Assembly (NCBI GenBank): GCA_023429995.1
Contig: JAEZCE010000005.1
Span: 1-64,000 of the forward strand
Source of the DNA: Bacillota bacterium
GTDB taxonomy: Bacteria > Bacillota > UBA4882 > UBA8346
Length of the DNA: 64,000 nucleotides
Direction of reading: 5' to 3'
The translations under genes were made by a program, and so were the position numbers. This document shows, in pieces, positions 42,305 to 53,500 of the stretch. The notes beneath the pieces were generated by a model. That model worked only from the letters and a program-made list of their open reading frames with translations, did no database searches and was not told the DNA's origin. Each line of letters begins with the position of its first letter. The first letter of the stretch is position 1.

Positions 42305-43715
42305 GAAACCAACCTTTGGAAGGCGGATCTGGGAAAATAGCCTAACTTTTAAAATAACGGCATCCTGGCTTCATAAAAGCGCCGAATTAAAAGATCTCTG
42401 CGCCCGCTATGGACTGTCAAAATGGAAACCTTATCTGGAATCACTGTTCGTCCTATCCATTATTTTCATGCCGGTTATTCAGTCCTGGAAATTAATTTTG
42501 CCTTTATTGGCGTTGTTATGGCTCGAAAACCGCCGCTCACGGCGTCCGGTTGCCCGTGAATTGTTTTTTATGGGATTGATTTTAGTCGCAAGCGCGGTTT
42601 TGTCAAATGGTTTCCGCGCCGGAATATCCAGTTTAACCACTTTTAGCTTTTGGCTGGGACTTGCTTATTTGGTCAGTAAGGCAGTTTCACCGGAACTGGT
42701 TCAAAAATTACTTAGCAGCTTATGTTTTTCAAGTTTCATTTGGATCATCATTGGTTTTTGGCAACAAATGAGCGGAGTTCCTACCCCAACAGGCTGGCTT
42801 GGCAATGAACAAATCAATTATATTAAAGTCCGGAGCTATTCGGTTTTTGGCAATCCCAATATTTTCGCTTTATACTTACTCTTGAACCTGGGCATTTCCT
42901 GTGATTTAATTGTTTTTTTCGCAAGAAGCCTAAAATATAGAACCGGCTTTTTAAAAAATAAAAGCTCATCGGCGTATTATCTCCCCCAAAACGGCAAAAG
43001 CCTATACACCCGGGACGAAGAGGGAGGGGTACTCTTTTGGATGAATCTCATTTCATTCGTTTTAATCCTGTGTTTCACCTTAACCGCTTTATATTATACC
43101 TATTCAAGGTTCGCCTGGCTTCTGAGTTTGGTTTGCTTGGTCCGGTTTTGGCCTCGTTTTGGAAAGAGGCGTTGGTTAATTGCCGGCGCGGTTGTTTTAT
43201 TTTTTTGTACTGTACAAGGTTTTAGAATCAGAATGGCTCCTTTATTGAGCTTCACCGATAGTTCCATGGAATACCGGATTCTCATCTGGCAAGGTGTTCT
43301 AAAGGCTATTGCCGATCATTGGCTATGGGGAACAGGACCCGGCAGTTTTGGGATGATTTATCCCTGGTACCGGATATCGAATACCGTGAGTAACCATGCT
43401 CATCAACTTTATTTGCAAATTTGGTTTGAAAACGGAATTTTGAGTTTGATGGCTTTTTTATGGCTTTTCCGGAAGCCCGTGGCAAGATGTTGGTATTTGT
43501 TCGTCCATAGGGGCAGTCGAGTCTTGGAATGCGATCCCTCAACCAAAACAACGCCCGCGTCTGATTTATTCGCTTTAATTGTAACCATTTTCTTAGCTTA
43601 CGGCCTGACGGAGTCATGGACACAAAATCATTTGATAAGTGGTTATTTTTGGTTTTTTTATGGTCTATGGGTATCAAGCACCCGCGCGTTAAGCAAGGAG
43701 AGAATCACGGGATGA
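42291..43715 (+). CDS. O-antigen-ligase-like (Wzy/WaaL type) membrane protein
   Basis: This 474-residue polytopic protein has about ten membrane helices and the O-antigen ligase family features: a large extracytoplasmic loop near the C-terminal part with EYRILIWQGVLKAIADHWLW and GTGPGSFGMIYPWYR, then NHAHQLYLQIWFENGILSLM. Such proteins polymerise or ligate lipid-linked glycans at the membrane. It overlaps csaB by 4 bases (ATGA) and fits a secondary cell-wall polymer pathway with the next two genes. Confidence 0.88.
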   Translation: MAVAEKPTFGRRIWENSLTFKITASWLHKSAELKDLCARYGLSKWKPYLESLFVLSIIFMPVIQSWKLILPLLALLWLENRRSRRPVARELFFMGLILVASAVLSNGFRAGISSLTTFSFWLGLAYLVSKAVSPELVQKLLSSLCFSSFIWIIIGFWQQMSGVPTPTGWLGNEQINYIKVRSYSVFGNPNIFALYLLLNLGISCDLIVFFARSLKYRTGFLKNKSSSAYYLPQNGKSLYTRDEEGGVLFWMNLISFVLILCFTLTALYYTYSRFAWLLSLVCLVRFWPRFGKRRWLIAGAVVLFFCTVQGFRIRMAPLLSFTDSSMEYRILIWQGVLKAIADHWLWGTGPGSFGMIYPWYRISNTVSNHAHQLYLQIWFENGILSLMAFLWLFRKPVARCWYLFVHRGSRVLECDPSTKTTPASDLFALIVTIFLAYGLTESWTQNHLISGYFWFFYGLWVSSTRALSKERITG

Positions 43716-44800
43716 ATGGCTTTACAATTTTCGGTTATTACGGCCGGGGGAATTTAGGGGATGAAACCAATCTGCGAGAATTGCTCTCCTTCATCCGGGG
43801 ACTCAATCCCTTGGCTGAGATAACCGTGATATCCGCTAACCCCAGCTGGACATCCCAACGCTATGGTGTGAAAGCTGTTGGAAAGTTTCATTTTATCCAC
43901 ATCGGTTTTGCGATTTGGCATACGGATGGTTTAATCGGGGGAGGAGGAAGTTTGTTTCAGGACCGTACCAGTTTGCGGAGCCTCTTGTATTATAGTTTTT
44001 TGGTTCTGCTGGCAAAATTTTTTCATAAACCGGTTTGTATGTATGGTCAAGGAATTGGTCCGATTCGTTCATTTGTTGGGAGGGTTATCAGCGGTTTTGC
44101 ATTGTCAAGTGTTGGTTTGCTCACCGTTCGTGACAGACTGTCCATTATTGCCCTTTCTGAACTGGGTGTCAGCAAACCGGAAATTTATATTACGGCTGAA
44201 CCATTGCTTGTCCTAAAGGAACTTCCCGTATCCATGGTTCATTCGTATTGGCAAGGGCGCTCCGATGAAAAACGGCTGAGATTAGGGTTAATCATTCAAA
44301 AGAATGGCTGCATGCAAAAGAAAATTTGGTGTCGATTGCTGGAATGTATTCGTTGGGACCAGAATATTGAGGTTTATTTGATACCCATCGACCCTGGCGA
44401 TTTAAATTTCTTAAGGGAATTATCCCATTTTCAAAATGTCGCGCTATTGCCATTGGAAAAAGAATGGGAGGATCTCCAGAAGGCTGTTGGAGGTCTGGAT
44501 TTGGTAGTTAGCACCAGACTGCATGGCCTGGTGGCATCCGTCGTTCAAAACGTCCCTTGCCTGGGAGTCGCGGTTGATCCAAAGATTGAAGGGTTTTGTT
44601 TACAGACGGGAGTACCGTTTTTGAGGCCCACTGGTAAAATGGAGTGGCTAACCGTGAGTAACCGGATATTAAGTTTTCTTTACCAATCTTTACCGGAACG
44701 GAAACCATGGGTGCGGCAGGTTGATTTTTGGAGAGCGCGGGCAATCGAAAATCAAGTCATATTAAAAAAGTTTATGATCCGGTCCGGCGGGGGAAGTTAA
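43712..44800 (+). CDS. csaB: CsaB-type polysaccharide pyruvyl transferase
   Basis: CsaB transfers pyruvate from phosphoenolpyruvate to a cell-wall polymer sugar, creating the ligand for SLH-domain surface proteins. The 362-residue product has the family start FTIFGYYGRGNLGDETNLRE, the HTDGLIGGGGSLFQDRTS motif, VCMYGQGIGPI, LLTVRDRLS, and DLVVSTRLHGLVASV. ATG 43712 has AAGGAG about 10 bases upstream and overlaps the previous stop. The presence suggests an S-layer or SLH-anchored surface. Confidence 0.93.
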   Translation: MNGFTIFGYYGRGNLGDETNLRELLSFIRGLNPLAEITVISANPSWTSQRYGVKAVGKFHFIHIGFAIWHTDGLIGGGGSLFQDRTSLRSLLYYSFLVLLAKFFHKPVCMYGQGIGPIRSFVGRVISGFALSSVGLLTVRDRLSIIALSELGVSKPEIYITAEPLLVLKELPVSMVHSYWQGRSDEKRLRLGLIIQKNGCMQKKIWCRLLECIRWDQNIEVYLIPIDPGDLNFLRELSHFQNVALLPLEKEWEDLQKAVGGLDLVVSTRLHGLVASVVQNVPCLGVAVDPKIEGFCLQTGVPFLRPTGKMEWLTVSNRILSFLYQSLPERKPWVRQVDFWRARAIENQVILKKFMIRSGGGS

Positions 44801-44804
44801 GAAA

Positions 44805-45512
44805 ATGGACGATATCTATGATCTCCCGGTAAGTTTTTACACAAATGAAGAGATTCTGGCTTTGATTGACCACTGGTTGGCAAAGCGGGAACGTTCAAGA
44901 CATATCATAACTTTGAACGCATTGATGGTAATGGCCGCATCACGGCTTATATATCTGAGCGATATCATGCATCAAGCCGATTTAGTGACAGTGGACGGGT
45001 ATGGAATTGCGGAAGCCCTCCATAGAAAGGGATTGAAAGTCCAGCGTTTCACCGGAGTTGATTTAACAAGGCAATTATTAAAACAAGCTTGTCAGAAAAC
45101 CTACTCGGTTTATTTTTTGGGTGGCACTCAAAAAATCGTCACAGCCCTCGGGCGCGTGTTGCCTATGCGGTGGCCGGGATTAAATATATCCGGAGTCCGG
45201 GACGGTTACGGCAATTTGGATCCTGATGGCGCTGTTTTTGATGAAATCATCTCCAAACAGCCTCATCTATTGTTGGTGGGACTGGGTGTGCCTCGGCAGG
45301 CTTTATTTTTGGCAAAGATTTTGCCATATTTACGGGGAACTGTCGGTATTGGCGTCGGGGGTACTTTTGAGGTTCTTAGCGGTCTGAAATCCGAAGCTCC
45401 GAAATTTTTTCGCAACCATGGATTGGAATGGTGTTATCGAATGCTTCAAGAGCCCCGAAGATTAAAACAGCTTCCATATTTGGTCCAGTTTTGGTACCGT
45501 TATTTGCGGTAA
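44805..45512 (+). CDS. WecG/TagA/CpsF family glycosyltransferase
   Basis: This 235-residue transferase probably adds ManNAc to GlcNAc-diphospho-undecaprenol, an early step of wall teichoic acid or secondary wall polymer synthesis. Family motifs include ITLNALMVMAASR, LVTVDGYGIAEALHRKG, RFTGVDLTRQLLKQA, VYFLGGTQKIVTAL, LLLVGLGVPRQALFLAK and VGVGGTFEVLSGLKSEAPK. It starts 4 bases after csaB and acts in the same pathway. Confidence 0.93.
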   Translation: MDDIYDLPVSFYTNEEILALIDHWLAKRERSRHIITLNALMVMAASRLIYLSDIMHQADLVTVDGYGIAEALHRKGLKVQRFTGVDLTRQLLKQACQKTYSVYFLGGTQKIVTALGRVLPMRWPGLNISGVRDGYGNLDPDGAVFDEIISKQPHLLLVGLGVPRQALFLAKILPYLRGTVGIGVGGTFEVLSGLKSEAPKFFRNHGLEWCYRMLQEPRRLKQLPYLVQFWYRYLR

Positions 45513-45530
45513 TATAGCGAGGTGTGTCGA

Positions 45531-46418
45531 ATGTTAATCAAAAATATTTCTTGGAATTGGGTTTATATTCGCAGGGAGATTAGGGATTATATCGGAATAT
45601 TGGTTGGTGTCACCATTACGGCTCTTTCATTGGTCTGGCTGTTAATTCCCAATAAAATCGCAGCCGGCGGGGTTAGCGGATTGGCCATCGTCTTTTACTA
45701 CTTGTGGAAATGGCCGGTTTCCTGGGTGATGCTGATGTTGAATATTCCGCTCTTTTTGGCTTGCCTATGGGCTTTCGGGCCGCGCTTTGGCGCGAAGACC
45801 TTGTTTGGAGCGGCTTTTCTCTCTATTATGACGCAATTTTGGGAGTCCGTAGTCAATTTATTTCCCTTGACCAAAGATCCCTTATTGGCATCCTTATATG
45901 GGGGAGTTATCGCCGGTATTGGTATGGGGATTGCCTTTCGTTTCCGGGGTACCACCGGTGGCACGGATTTAGCCGCCCAATTGCTGAACCGTTTTGCCGG
46001 AATTCCGGTTGGCCAGGGATTGCTATTTTGCGATAGCGCGGTCATTGTTTTGGCGGGTTTGGTATTCCGCAGCACCGAGTTGGCATTATATGCCATTATG
46101 ACTTTATTCATTACCAGTAAGGTTTTGGATGCGGTTTTAGAAGGCTTTAATTATGCCAAAGCAGCTTTTATTATCTCCGAGCGCTCTGAAGAAATCGGAC
46201 GGAGAATCTTAGATGACTTACAGCGGGGGGCAACCGGCCTATTCGGACGCGGCTTATATTCAACGGCTCAAAAAGAGGTTGTTCTCTGTGTAATATCCCG
46301 GGCTGAGGAATTTAGACTCAAAGAGTTGGTTCATCAGATTGACCCTGGTGCTTTCATCATTATTACAGATGTTCATGAGGTTTTGGGAGAAGGGTTTAAA
46401 AATGAAATGAGAGTGTAA
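45531..46418 (+). CDS. YitT family membrane protein
   Basis: This 295-residue protein has five to six N-terminal membrane helices (DUF161: LVWLLIPNKIAAGGVSGLAI and FRGTTGGTDLAAQLLNRF) and a C-terminal DUF2179 domain (LYSTAQKEVVLCVISRAEEF, IDPGAFIIITDVHEVLGEGF). Members are widespread in Bacillota, with unknown transport or regulatory function. ATG 45531 follows GCGAGG; GTG 45522 is an alternative. It ends 7 bp from the convergent DedA gene. Confidence 0.92.
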   Translation: MLIKNISWNWVYIRREIRDYIGILVGVTITALSLVWLLIPNKIAAGGVSGLAIVFYYLWKWPVSWVMLMLNIPLFLACLWAFGPRFGAKTLFGAAFLSIMTQFWESVVNLFPLTKDPLLASLYGGVIAGIGMGIAFRFRGTTGGTDLAAQLLNRFAGIPVGQGLLFCDSAVIVLAGLVFRSTELALYAIMTLFITSKVLDAVLEGFNYAKAAFIISERSEEIGRRILDDLQRGATGLFGRGLYSTAQKEVVLCVISRAEEFRLKELVHQIDPGAFIIITDVHEVLGEGFKNEMRV

Positions 46419-46425
46419 GGCGACA

Positions 46426-47076
46426 TCAATTGGGGTCCGAGTGCTTTTTGGGTTTGTTCATCGATTGTATTAAACCCGCTAAAGTAAAAATTAGCATACC
46501 GGCTAAAGAGATAAGGCCTGCTTGTTTCACCCAAGGAAGCGCATTCCCCCAATGGGCTCCCAGTTGCCGGCCTAGGACCACTAAAGCAAAGAAAAAAATC
46601 AAATTGCTGAGCAAGATAGAACCTAGGACTTTTGCATTCCCGAGTTTCAGCAAGCCACAGCAAAGAACGGTATATAAAGTCATTCCAGGCACAAGTTTAC
46701 CAAGGTAGATCATGTACAAACCATAACGTTTAAACCAGTGCAGCGCTTTCTGGTAACGAGCGAAAGTGATGATTTGATTGAGGGGGGATTTTTCCAATAA
46801 AGTGGCGCCATATTGATGGGTTAAGTGGTAAAGCAGCAAACTTGAACTAAACATCCCCCCGGCTGTGGCACTGACGATGATCAAAGGCGCCCAAACGGTT
46901 CCTGCCGAAAGATAGGCTGCAAAAAGGGTAATCGTTTCCAGTGGAGTAGGGGGAAAAAAAAGATTGACGGCGGCAACAATAAAAAGCAATCCGAAAAGCA
47001 CCCATGGATTGTCGATAATCCCTTCAATTTGCGCCAGAATAGTGTTAAAAATGGACTGCCTCCAAGGTTCAACCAC
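46426..47076 (-). CDS. DedA/VTT-domain membrane protein
   Basis: This 216-residue protein has the DedA (SNARE-associated, VTT) fold with five or so membrane segments. The pattern includes VNLFFPPTPLETITLFAAYL, the amphipathic region RYQKALHWFKRYGLYMIYLG, and KLVPGMTLYTVLCCGLLKL. DedA proteins are linked to undecaprenyl-phosphate or phospholipid flipping and membrane potential. It lies downstream of the TPR unit on the same strand, about 107 bp away. Confidence 0.88.
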   Translation of the reverse strand: MVEPWRQSIFNTILAQIEGIIDNPWVLFGLLFIVAAVNLFFPPTPLETITLFAAYLSAGTVWAPLIIVSATAGGMFSSSLLLYHLTHQYGATLLEKSPLNQIITFARYQKALHWFKRYGLYMIYLGKLVPGMTLYTVLCCGLLKLGNAKVLGSILLSNLIFFFALVVLGRQLGAHWGNALPWVKQAGLISLAGMLIFTLAGLIQSMNKPKKHSDPN

Positions 47077-47118
47077 CTGATTATCTCAACTACTGGGCTT
47101 CAGCCAGTGGTGGTTGAG
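47070..47118. repeat. Inverted repeat between the TPR unit and the DedA gene
   Basis: CAACCACC (47070-47077) pairs with GGTGGTTG (47109-47116), and ACTGG (47092-47096) with CCAGT (47104-47108). On the minus strand no T tract follows, so it is not a clear terminator. It may be a weak stop or an RNA processing stem. Confidence 0.4.
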
Positions 47119-47183
47119 TTTCATTTAGTGTTTCCGAAATTTTGGGAATCATAAGTTTTTTTGCTCCAAGAAATTTTTTTTAT

Positions 47184-50100
47184 TTATAACAATTTCCGGG
47201 CTTGCAAATCAAGTACCAGTTCCTTGGCTTCTTTTTTGAGGGCAGCGTATTTATCAGGATATTTTTCTTGGGTATAAACTTTTAAGGCCTCATCATAAGC
47301 CCGAAAAGCGCTGGTATACCATTCGGGTTTAGCTTCGGCTTCCGCGAGCTCCCTGGCTAGGGTTTGCAGGTTTAATTGTAGAATCGCGTATAATTGGGGA
47401 AAACGTTCTAAAGTGTAGACTTTTAAAGCACAAAGATAAGCGTCATAGGCATTTTTTAAATTTTTGGCCCGGGTCTCAATTTGGGCCCAAAATTGATAGA
47501 TATTCCCCAAACTGTTTTGGATCATCGCGAAATCCTTCGGGAATGACTCGAAAGTTTTAACTTGAAGCGCGGCCTGATAAGCGAGGGCCGCTTTTTCATA
47601 GTATGAGGAATCTTTTTCGATTTCTGCCAAGTCACTACAGGTATTACCGAGTAAATTTTGGGTCGTAGCATAATCCTGAGGATAATTATCTTTAGTATAT
47701 ACCTGTAAGGCCTTCTCAAAAGCGCTGACGGCTTGTTTGAAGTGCAACGGTTTTGCCTCCATTTCCCCTAATTTCAAATGGACGGTACCGGTGTAAAGTT
47801 GGCTAAGAGCAAACGACTCCGGTCCCTGCTTGGTTGAGAAGAATTTTAACGATTCACCAAGAGCATGGAGAGATTTTTTTAAGTTGGAGACTTTATCTTC
47901 CGTCTCTGAAAGTAACAAGAATGCCAGGCTTTGGTTTTGCCGGGTCTCTCCGTATAGCATCGGAAAACATTCGATGGTGCGCACCCGGATAGCGTTTTGG
48001 AAACAAGTAAGCGCCATTTTACAGTGGGTTGTTTTGTTTTCAACCTCGGCGAGCAAGGTGTAAGTTTTACCCAACCAATGCTGGGAGGTGGCAAATTGCA
48101 TGGGGAAGGATTCAAAAGTTTGCACCGTGAGAGCCTGGCTCAAACTTTCAATGGATTTTTTGCAGTTGATAGCCTTATCTTCCGATTTTGCCAATAAACA
48201 ATAAACAATGCCTAAGTTTTGATGAAGGTTGGCATATTCAATCGGCGATTGAGCCGGACTTTTTTGTTTCAGGCTTTCATGATAGTAGGTAATAGCCGAT
48301 TTATAATGAGCCGGATGGTCTTCAACTTGGGCAAGGGACCGGTAAACATCCCCGAGCAAGGTTTGGATGGTTGCATACCGTTCCGGATTGGAATTCTTAG
48401 GGAATGTTTGCAATATTTTTTGATAAACGGAAATCGCCTGATGATAATTATCCGGGTTTGACTCTAATGCCGCCAATTGTTGATAAACATTTCCCAAATG
48501 ATTAAGGGTATCGGCATATTCTTTTGGATGCTGTTCGTGGGCATACATATTCAGGCCATTTTGAAACGCTTGAATCGCCTGATGGTAATTTTCCGCTTTG
48601 GCTTCGACTTCGGCTAAATTGCAATAGGCTAAGCCGATTTTATTTTGGGTAATTGCATATTCAAAGGGTTTACTTTCTTTCAAGAAAGTTTTCAAGGCCA
48701 ACTGATAAAATTCAATCGCTTTATTGCTGTTGTCGGCTTTTTTCTCTAAATTAGCGAGTTGGTAAAAAACATCGCCCAGTTTTTGCTGAAGCTCTTCAGC
48801 ACGGAGCGCTTTGGGTAAATTTTTATTTTGAAGGGCGTCGGAATAGAATTCCAAAGCTTTCTTGAGATTATCCCGCCGGTTTTCAGATTCTGCCAATTTT
48901 TCGTATGCGCTTCCGAGTTCGGTTAGAATGATAGCTTTCTCCACATGGTATTCGGATCTTTTATGTAAAAATTCCCAGGCGCTTTGGTAGGCATTGATCA
49001 CTTGCTGATAATTAAAAATGCCGTTTTCCATAACAGCCAGTTTTTTATAAATTTCAGCAATGCTTAGTTGCGTTCTCAAGATTAAAAGTTCCGGCAGGGA
49101 ATGCTTTTTAGTATAGGTAGCAAGGGTTTCTTCAAAGGCAAGCAAGGCTTGCTTGAGATGAAAAGCTTTGTTGTTTAATTCAGATAGTTCAAAATAAATA
49201 TTTCCTAAGATAAAATTGATAAGGGCATAGTCTTTAAGGTAAAGGGGTTTGGTGTAATATTGGAGGGCTTCTTTTAACAAAGAAACCGCCAAATTGAAAT
49301 TATGTTGCTTATTCTCGGAGATTCCCAGATAGAAATGGGTAAATCCAAGATATTTCTTTACGAACATCCCTTGATATTCTTCATCGAAGCTTCCTTTAAG
49401 CGCCGCATTCAAAGCTTCGACGGCTTGGCGGCAATTGAATGAGTCATCCGTTTGAAAGGCCATTTTAAGATAGGCAATGCCCAAATTAATTTGACAAATC
49501 GTTGCATCATGCCCTGCCGGACTATGCTCCGGCAATGCTTCCTTGAAAAAAGTTATCGCTTCCCTGTAATGGTCGACCGGTTCGGATAATCCCGACAGAA
49601 TCAGCTGGCACCACCCGGCAGTTTTGAGAACGGGCCTTCTGGCATCGGGATTTTGCTGAAAGGCAGTAGAACGCAAATAATCCCGGCAGATATCGCCTGC
49701 AAAAACAGCTGCGGCAGAAATTGCATGTTCTTCCTGATTCGGCTGTTGTTTACCGGTGATCATCCTTAATGCCGCTGTAGCGATAAGCGATACTAAGGTT
49801 CCCGGGAGGGGTTCGTTGTTTTGTACGGAAAATTCCTTGAATTCATGATAAATCTCCTGAAGCTCTTGAAGGGAATCTCCAGGAATGAAAAGATAAATCC
49901 GGATTAGTTTTTGAAATGTTTCCGTAAATTTCCCGTTGCTGGATGGTATTTTGAAAAGTTCAGGGTAAATTTTAGCAGCAACTTTTCCCCCGATTGCCGG
50001 AGAATAATTTTCCAACGACGGGTTTAATACAGTTTGTAATTTGTTAACATCCGACTTATTTAAACTGATCCGGGTAATCTTATTCCGCTCAAGTTCGGGT

Positions 50101-50576
50101 AATTGGATACCCGGATTCAAGGATGGGTTGATCAGTTGTTCGTCAAAAACGGTTTTTTCCAGGCCGGATTCTTCCGCTTGCCCGTAAAAGGTCTTGACAT
50201 TGACTTGAGCTTTCGCGGAATGAATGGTAATGACCGGTAGACCGCTGCCTTTGATGTAACCAAGCGCATAGGGAATAAAGGGGGATAGCCCATCGAGCAC
50301 GACGAATCCCAAAATACTATTCATGACCAGGCCTTTTAGTTCGCTGAAACAGGATGGAGATTGGGTGAATTCTTCACCGAGCCGTTTCGGGACAATACCA
50401 TGATCATGGAACCAATTTTCCAGAGCCAGAAAGAGTTCCGGTGGGCAATGATTGCCGGAGATCAAAAGTCCCTGCAGTTCATAGGACATGATAGGGCCTT
50501 GCGCATTCAGGGTGTCCGCAAGCTCCATCCGGATACTATCATTCAGTAATTTTTTTGATTGGTTCAGTGTGAACAT
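47184..50576 (-). CDS. TPR-repeat protein with degenerate deoxyribosyltransferase/TIR-like N-domain (second gene of the pair)
   Basis: The 1130-residue protein has an N-terminal domain (about 30-165) with the strand-loop-helix FVVLDGLSPFIPYALGYIKG and then LPVITIHSAKAQVNVKTFYG. This resembles DLTGxNPNVxYELGxAxALGK of nucleoside 2-deoxyribosyltransferase/TIR-like folds, but the catalytic Glu position is Ala104. A helical linker follows. From about residue 300 to the end, roughly 17 repeats of 47 residues occur, of the type NYHQAIQAFQNGLN..YADTLNHLGNVYQQLA. These are TPR-like helix pairs with long loops, as in CHAT- or NLR-associated TPR proteins. There is no membrane segment. ATG 50576 or GTG 50585 starts it, 11-20 bp after the giant gene. 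The N-domain is clearly homologous to that of the giant protein. The function is unknown. Confidence 0.85.
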   Translation of the reverse strand: MFTLNQSKKLLNDSIRMELADTLNAQGPIMSYELQGLLISGNHCPPELFLALENWFHDHGIVPKRLGEEFTQSPSCFSELKGLVMNSILGFVVLDGLSPFIPYALGYIKGSGLPVITIHSAKAQVNVKTFYGQAEESGLEKTVFDEQLINPSLNPGIQLPELERNKITRISLNKSDVNKLQTVLNPSLENYSPAIGGKVAAKIYPELFKIPSSNGKFTETFQKLIRIYLFIPGDSLQELQEIYHEFKEFSVQNNEPLPGTLVSLIATAALRMITGKQQPNQEEHAISAAAVFAGDICRDYLRSTAFQQNPDARRPVLKTAGWCQLILSGLSEPVDHYREAITFFKEALPEHSPAGHDATICQINLGIAYLKMAFQTDDSFNCRQAVEALNAALKGSFDEEYQGMFVKKYLGFTHFYLGISENKQHNFNLAVSLLKEALQYYTKPLYLKDYALINFILGNIYFELSELNNKAFHLKQALLAFEETLATYTKKHSLPELLILRTQLSIAEIYKKLAVMENGIFNYQQVINAYQSAWEFLHKRSEYHVEKAIILTELGSAYEKLAESENRRDNLKKALEFYSDALQNKNLPKALRAEELQQKLGDVFYQLANLEKKADNSNKAIEFYQLALKTFLKESKPFEYAITQNKIGLAYCNLAEVEAKAENYHQAIQAFQNGLNMYAHEQHPKEYADTLNHLGNVYQQLAALESNPDNYHQAISVYQKILQTFPKNSNPERYATIQTLLGDVYRSLAQVEDHPAHYKSAITYYHESLKQKSPAQSPIEYANLHQNLGIVYCLLAKSEDKAINCKKSIESLSQALTVQTFESFPMQFATSQHWLGKTYTLLAEVENKTTHCKMALTCFQNAIRVRTIECFPMLYGETRQNQSLAFLLLSETEDKVSNLKKSLHALGESLKFFSTKQGPESFALSQLYTGTVHLKLGEMEAKPLHFKQAVSAFEKALQVYTKDNYPQDYATTQNLLGNTCSDLAEIEKDSSYYEKAALAYQAALQVKTFESFPKDFAMIQNSLGNIYQFWAQIETRAKNLKNAYDAYLCALKVYTLERFPQLYAILQLNLQTLARELAEAEAKPEWYTSAFRAYDEALKVYTQEKYPDKYAALKKEAKELVLDLQARKLL

Positions 50577-50596
50577 TGTTCTCACAATCCTCGAGT

Positions 50597-53500
50597 TTAA
50601 TCAATTAATAAATTAACTAAATTATCCATTTCATAACGTAATAAGCGGTACTTTTTAGGAAATTTATGCTTGGTAAAGACTTTTAACGCTTCTTCACAGG
50701 CTTCAAAAATTTTTTTGTAGATTTCAACGTTATTTTCATTTTCGGCCAATAAATAACAACAGGCTTTGATATGATCATAAAAAATTCCGTAGTTTAAAGG
50801 AAATCGTTCAAAAGGACAAATGGTAAGGGCCGCTTCGTAGATCTCGATGGCTTTTTTAGCATTGGTTTCGATATCCTCCCGGCGGGCTAATTTTTGATAG
50901 GCATTCCCTAAACATTTTGAGGTATTTACATAAATCAAGGGATTATTTTCGACTGTCCAAAAATTTAAGGCCTCTTCATAGGAGAAGATGGCATTTTTTA
51001 AATTATCATGATTTTCATCCACTTCAAAATATGTTTGATACGCATTTCCCAGAGTTTGCATCAATAAAGCATAGTCAGGGGAGTTTTTATCATAAGTATA
51101 TATCTCCATGGCTTTTTGGAATGATTCAATTGCTTGGAGACTATTGGTTCTTTTTTCTTCAATAACGGCTAAAGATTGCGGTTCCTTCTCCGGAACCGAA
51201 TAAGCAATCGTAAACCATTCTGGGGCTTTTCCCAAATCGGAAGCAGCGACAAATTCTTGATAAGCAGCCCAGGAAAACGGTTCATCGCCTTTCAGAGATT
51301 CGGCCACAGCTAAAATATAATAGGCATTTCCTAATTGGCTCAATATCTGACTGCATTCCAAATCTTGAACCGACGAAGCAAGACCTTGCAGAGCCTCTTG
51401 GCAGACATAGATCGCTAATTTGCAATTGTCGACCCGCTCCTCATATTCGGCCATATGGAATAAGGCTTTACCCAAATTCATCTGGATCGTGGAACGTTTT
51501 GGATTTTCCTCTTCGCCGGTTCCATTTTTCAGCGCTTCCCTGTAAGCAGTGATGGCTTTATTCCAATAACCGGGATCCCTTGATTCCCTTGCAAGCAAAG
51601 CATAAGAATGCGCGATACTTTTCCAAACGGAGCTTTGTTGAATCGAGTGCTTCCCATTACGGCTGGGAAGGGATTTTTTCAAGGAGTCAATAGCCTTATT
51701 ACAGTTGTTGACGGTGTCGTTAAAATCGGCCAGCCGTAAATAGGCCTCCCCCAGATGTTGCTGAATGATATTAAAATAGAAATCTTTATCATTCAGACAA
51801 GTTAAACTTTCCTTGTAATATTGAACCGCCTTTTCCAAATGTTCTGTTTCATAACCAAGGAATGACAGCGATTCATAAATCTCGCCGAGGTTTTTTTGAA
51901 CCAACGCATATTCTTGCGGATTTTCCTGTTTGGAAAGAAATTTTAAAGCATCTTCGTAAGCGTGAATGGCATTTTTAAAATCTTCAATGCTCTGGCGGAT
52001 ACGGGCCAATTGATGATAGGCTTCTCCTAAATCGCACTGGGTTTGCCAAACACGGTCCGTTGTTTTAAGTTGCAAAAAGAGCGCTGCCGCGCTGGTATAA
52101 AAACCGATTGCCGCTGGATAATTCGTTTCGGGTTCCTGAAAATGGCCCATTTTCAAATAAAGATTGCCAATTTCCACTTTCGTATCGGCGCAGTCCTGAG
52201 AATGCTCCACCACCAATCCGATACTGAGGAATTCTTCAAAACAGGTTATAGCTTTTTGAAAAAATTGGGGATCGAGTGTTGATTCAGCATGAGCCCTATA
52301 AGCTTTACCCAGTTTATAAAGAGTTGGCGAATAATCACTGATCAGCTTCATTTCGCTATAGACATCAGCGGCTTCCTGATAGGCCTGAATTGCCATGGGA
52401 TAATGGTCATCCAGATTTTGAGAAAGGAAATAGGCATCCCCTAAGTTTACTTGGGTTTCCGCATAATTACGGGGATCATTGTCAAGATTCCTTACTTTGA
52501 GAGCCTCTTCAAAACAACGGATGGCTAATTTCAGATTCGCGGTGTTTTTTTCATTGTCCGCCATTTTTAAATAAATGGCCCCTAATACATTTTGCGAGTC
52601 TCCATAGTTTTTAGACATATATTGCGGGGAAGAAGCTTTAATAATTTCCCGGAATGTTTGAACCGCTTTCTTATAATTTTGTTGCATCGCCGATGGGTTT
52701 GACGATTGTGCGGCTGCCAGATCGACATATAAAAGTCCCATTTTGAACAGAATGTCAAGTTGTTCCTGGTCCAGACGTTTTTGAGCGGCGATTTTTAAAG
52801 CGGACTCAAAGTAGAATAAGGCCTGTTTGCTATCATCGGTTAAATGTTTGACTTGGTAAAACCTATGGTAGCCTTCAGCCAGTTTCATCCGCACCACAGC
52901 TGGGGTAGGGCTGTTATCAATTTCTCCGGTACTTGATTCCAGGACGTTTTTCCAAGAATCAATCGCCTTTTGATAATTGGCCAATTCATCTTCGGTTTCG
53001 CTTAATAAGCGGTGAGCATCACCTAAATCGTTCATAATGGCGATATATTCTTTGGAATGTTGCTCTAAAGTATATATTTTAAGCCCTTCGTGAAAAGCTT
53101 TGACGGCCTGTTTACAATTATTTAGTTTATTACCGTAATGGGCCAGATGGATGAAAATCGCGCCGAGGTTCTTTTGGATCAGACCAAATTCAGCCGGATA
53201 GTTTTGGGATGTAAAATAATCCAATGCGCTTAGGTAGTTCTCACTGGATTTGCGAAGGGTTTCAACTTCCGGTTTCAGGGCGGCGAGCGCATAATAGGAA
53301 TCGCCCAACGCTTTTTGGAGTTTGAACTTTTCCTGCAGGTTTTCTTGTTTTTCGTCGGCAATGATCGATAAGGCTTTTTCAAAACATGAAATGGATTGAG
53401 GATAATTTTCTTCCGCCTCCTCAACGGCGGCCAACTTTTGAAATGCCAAACCTTGTTCCAGTAAAATCGCCACGGTTTGCAGGGGAGCTTGCTCGAAATT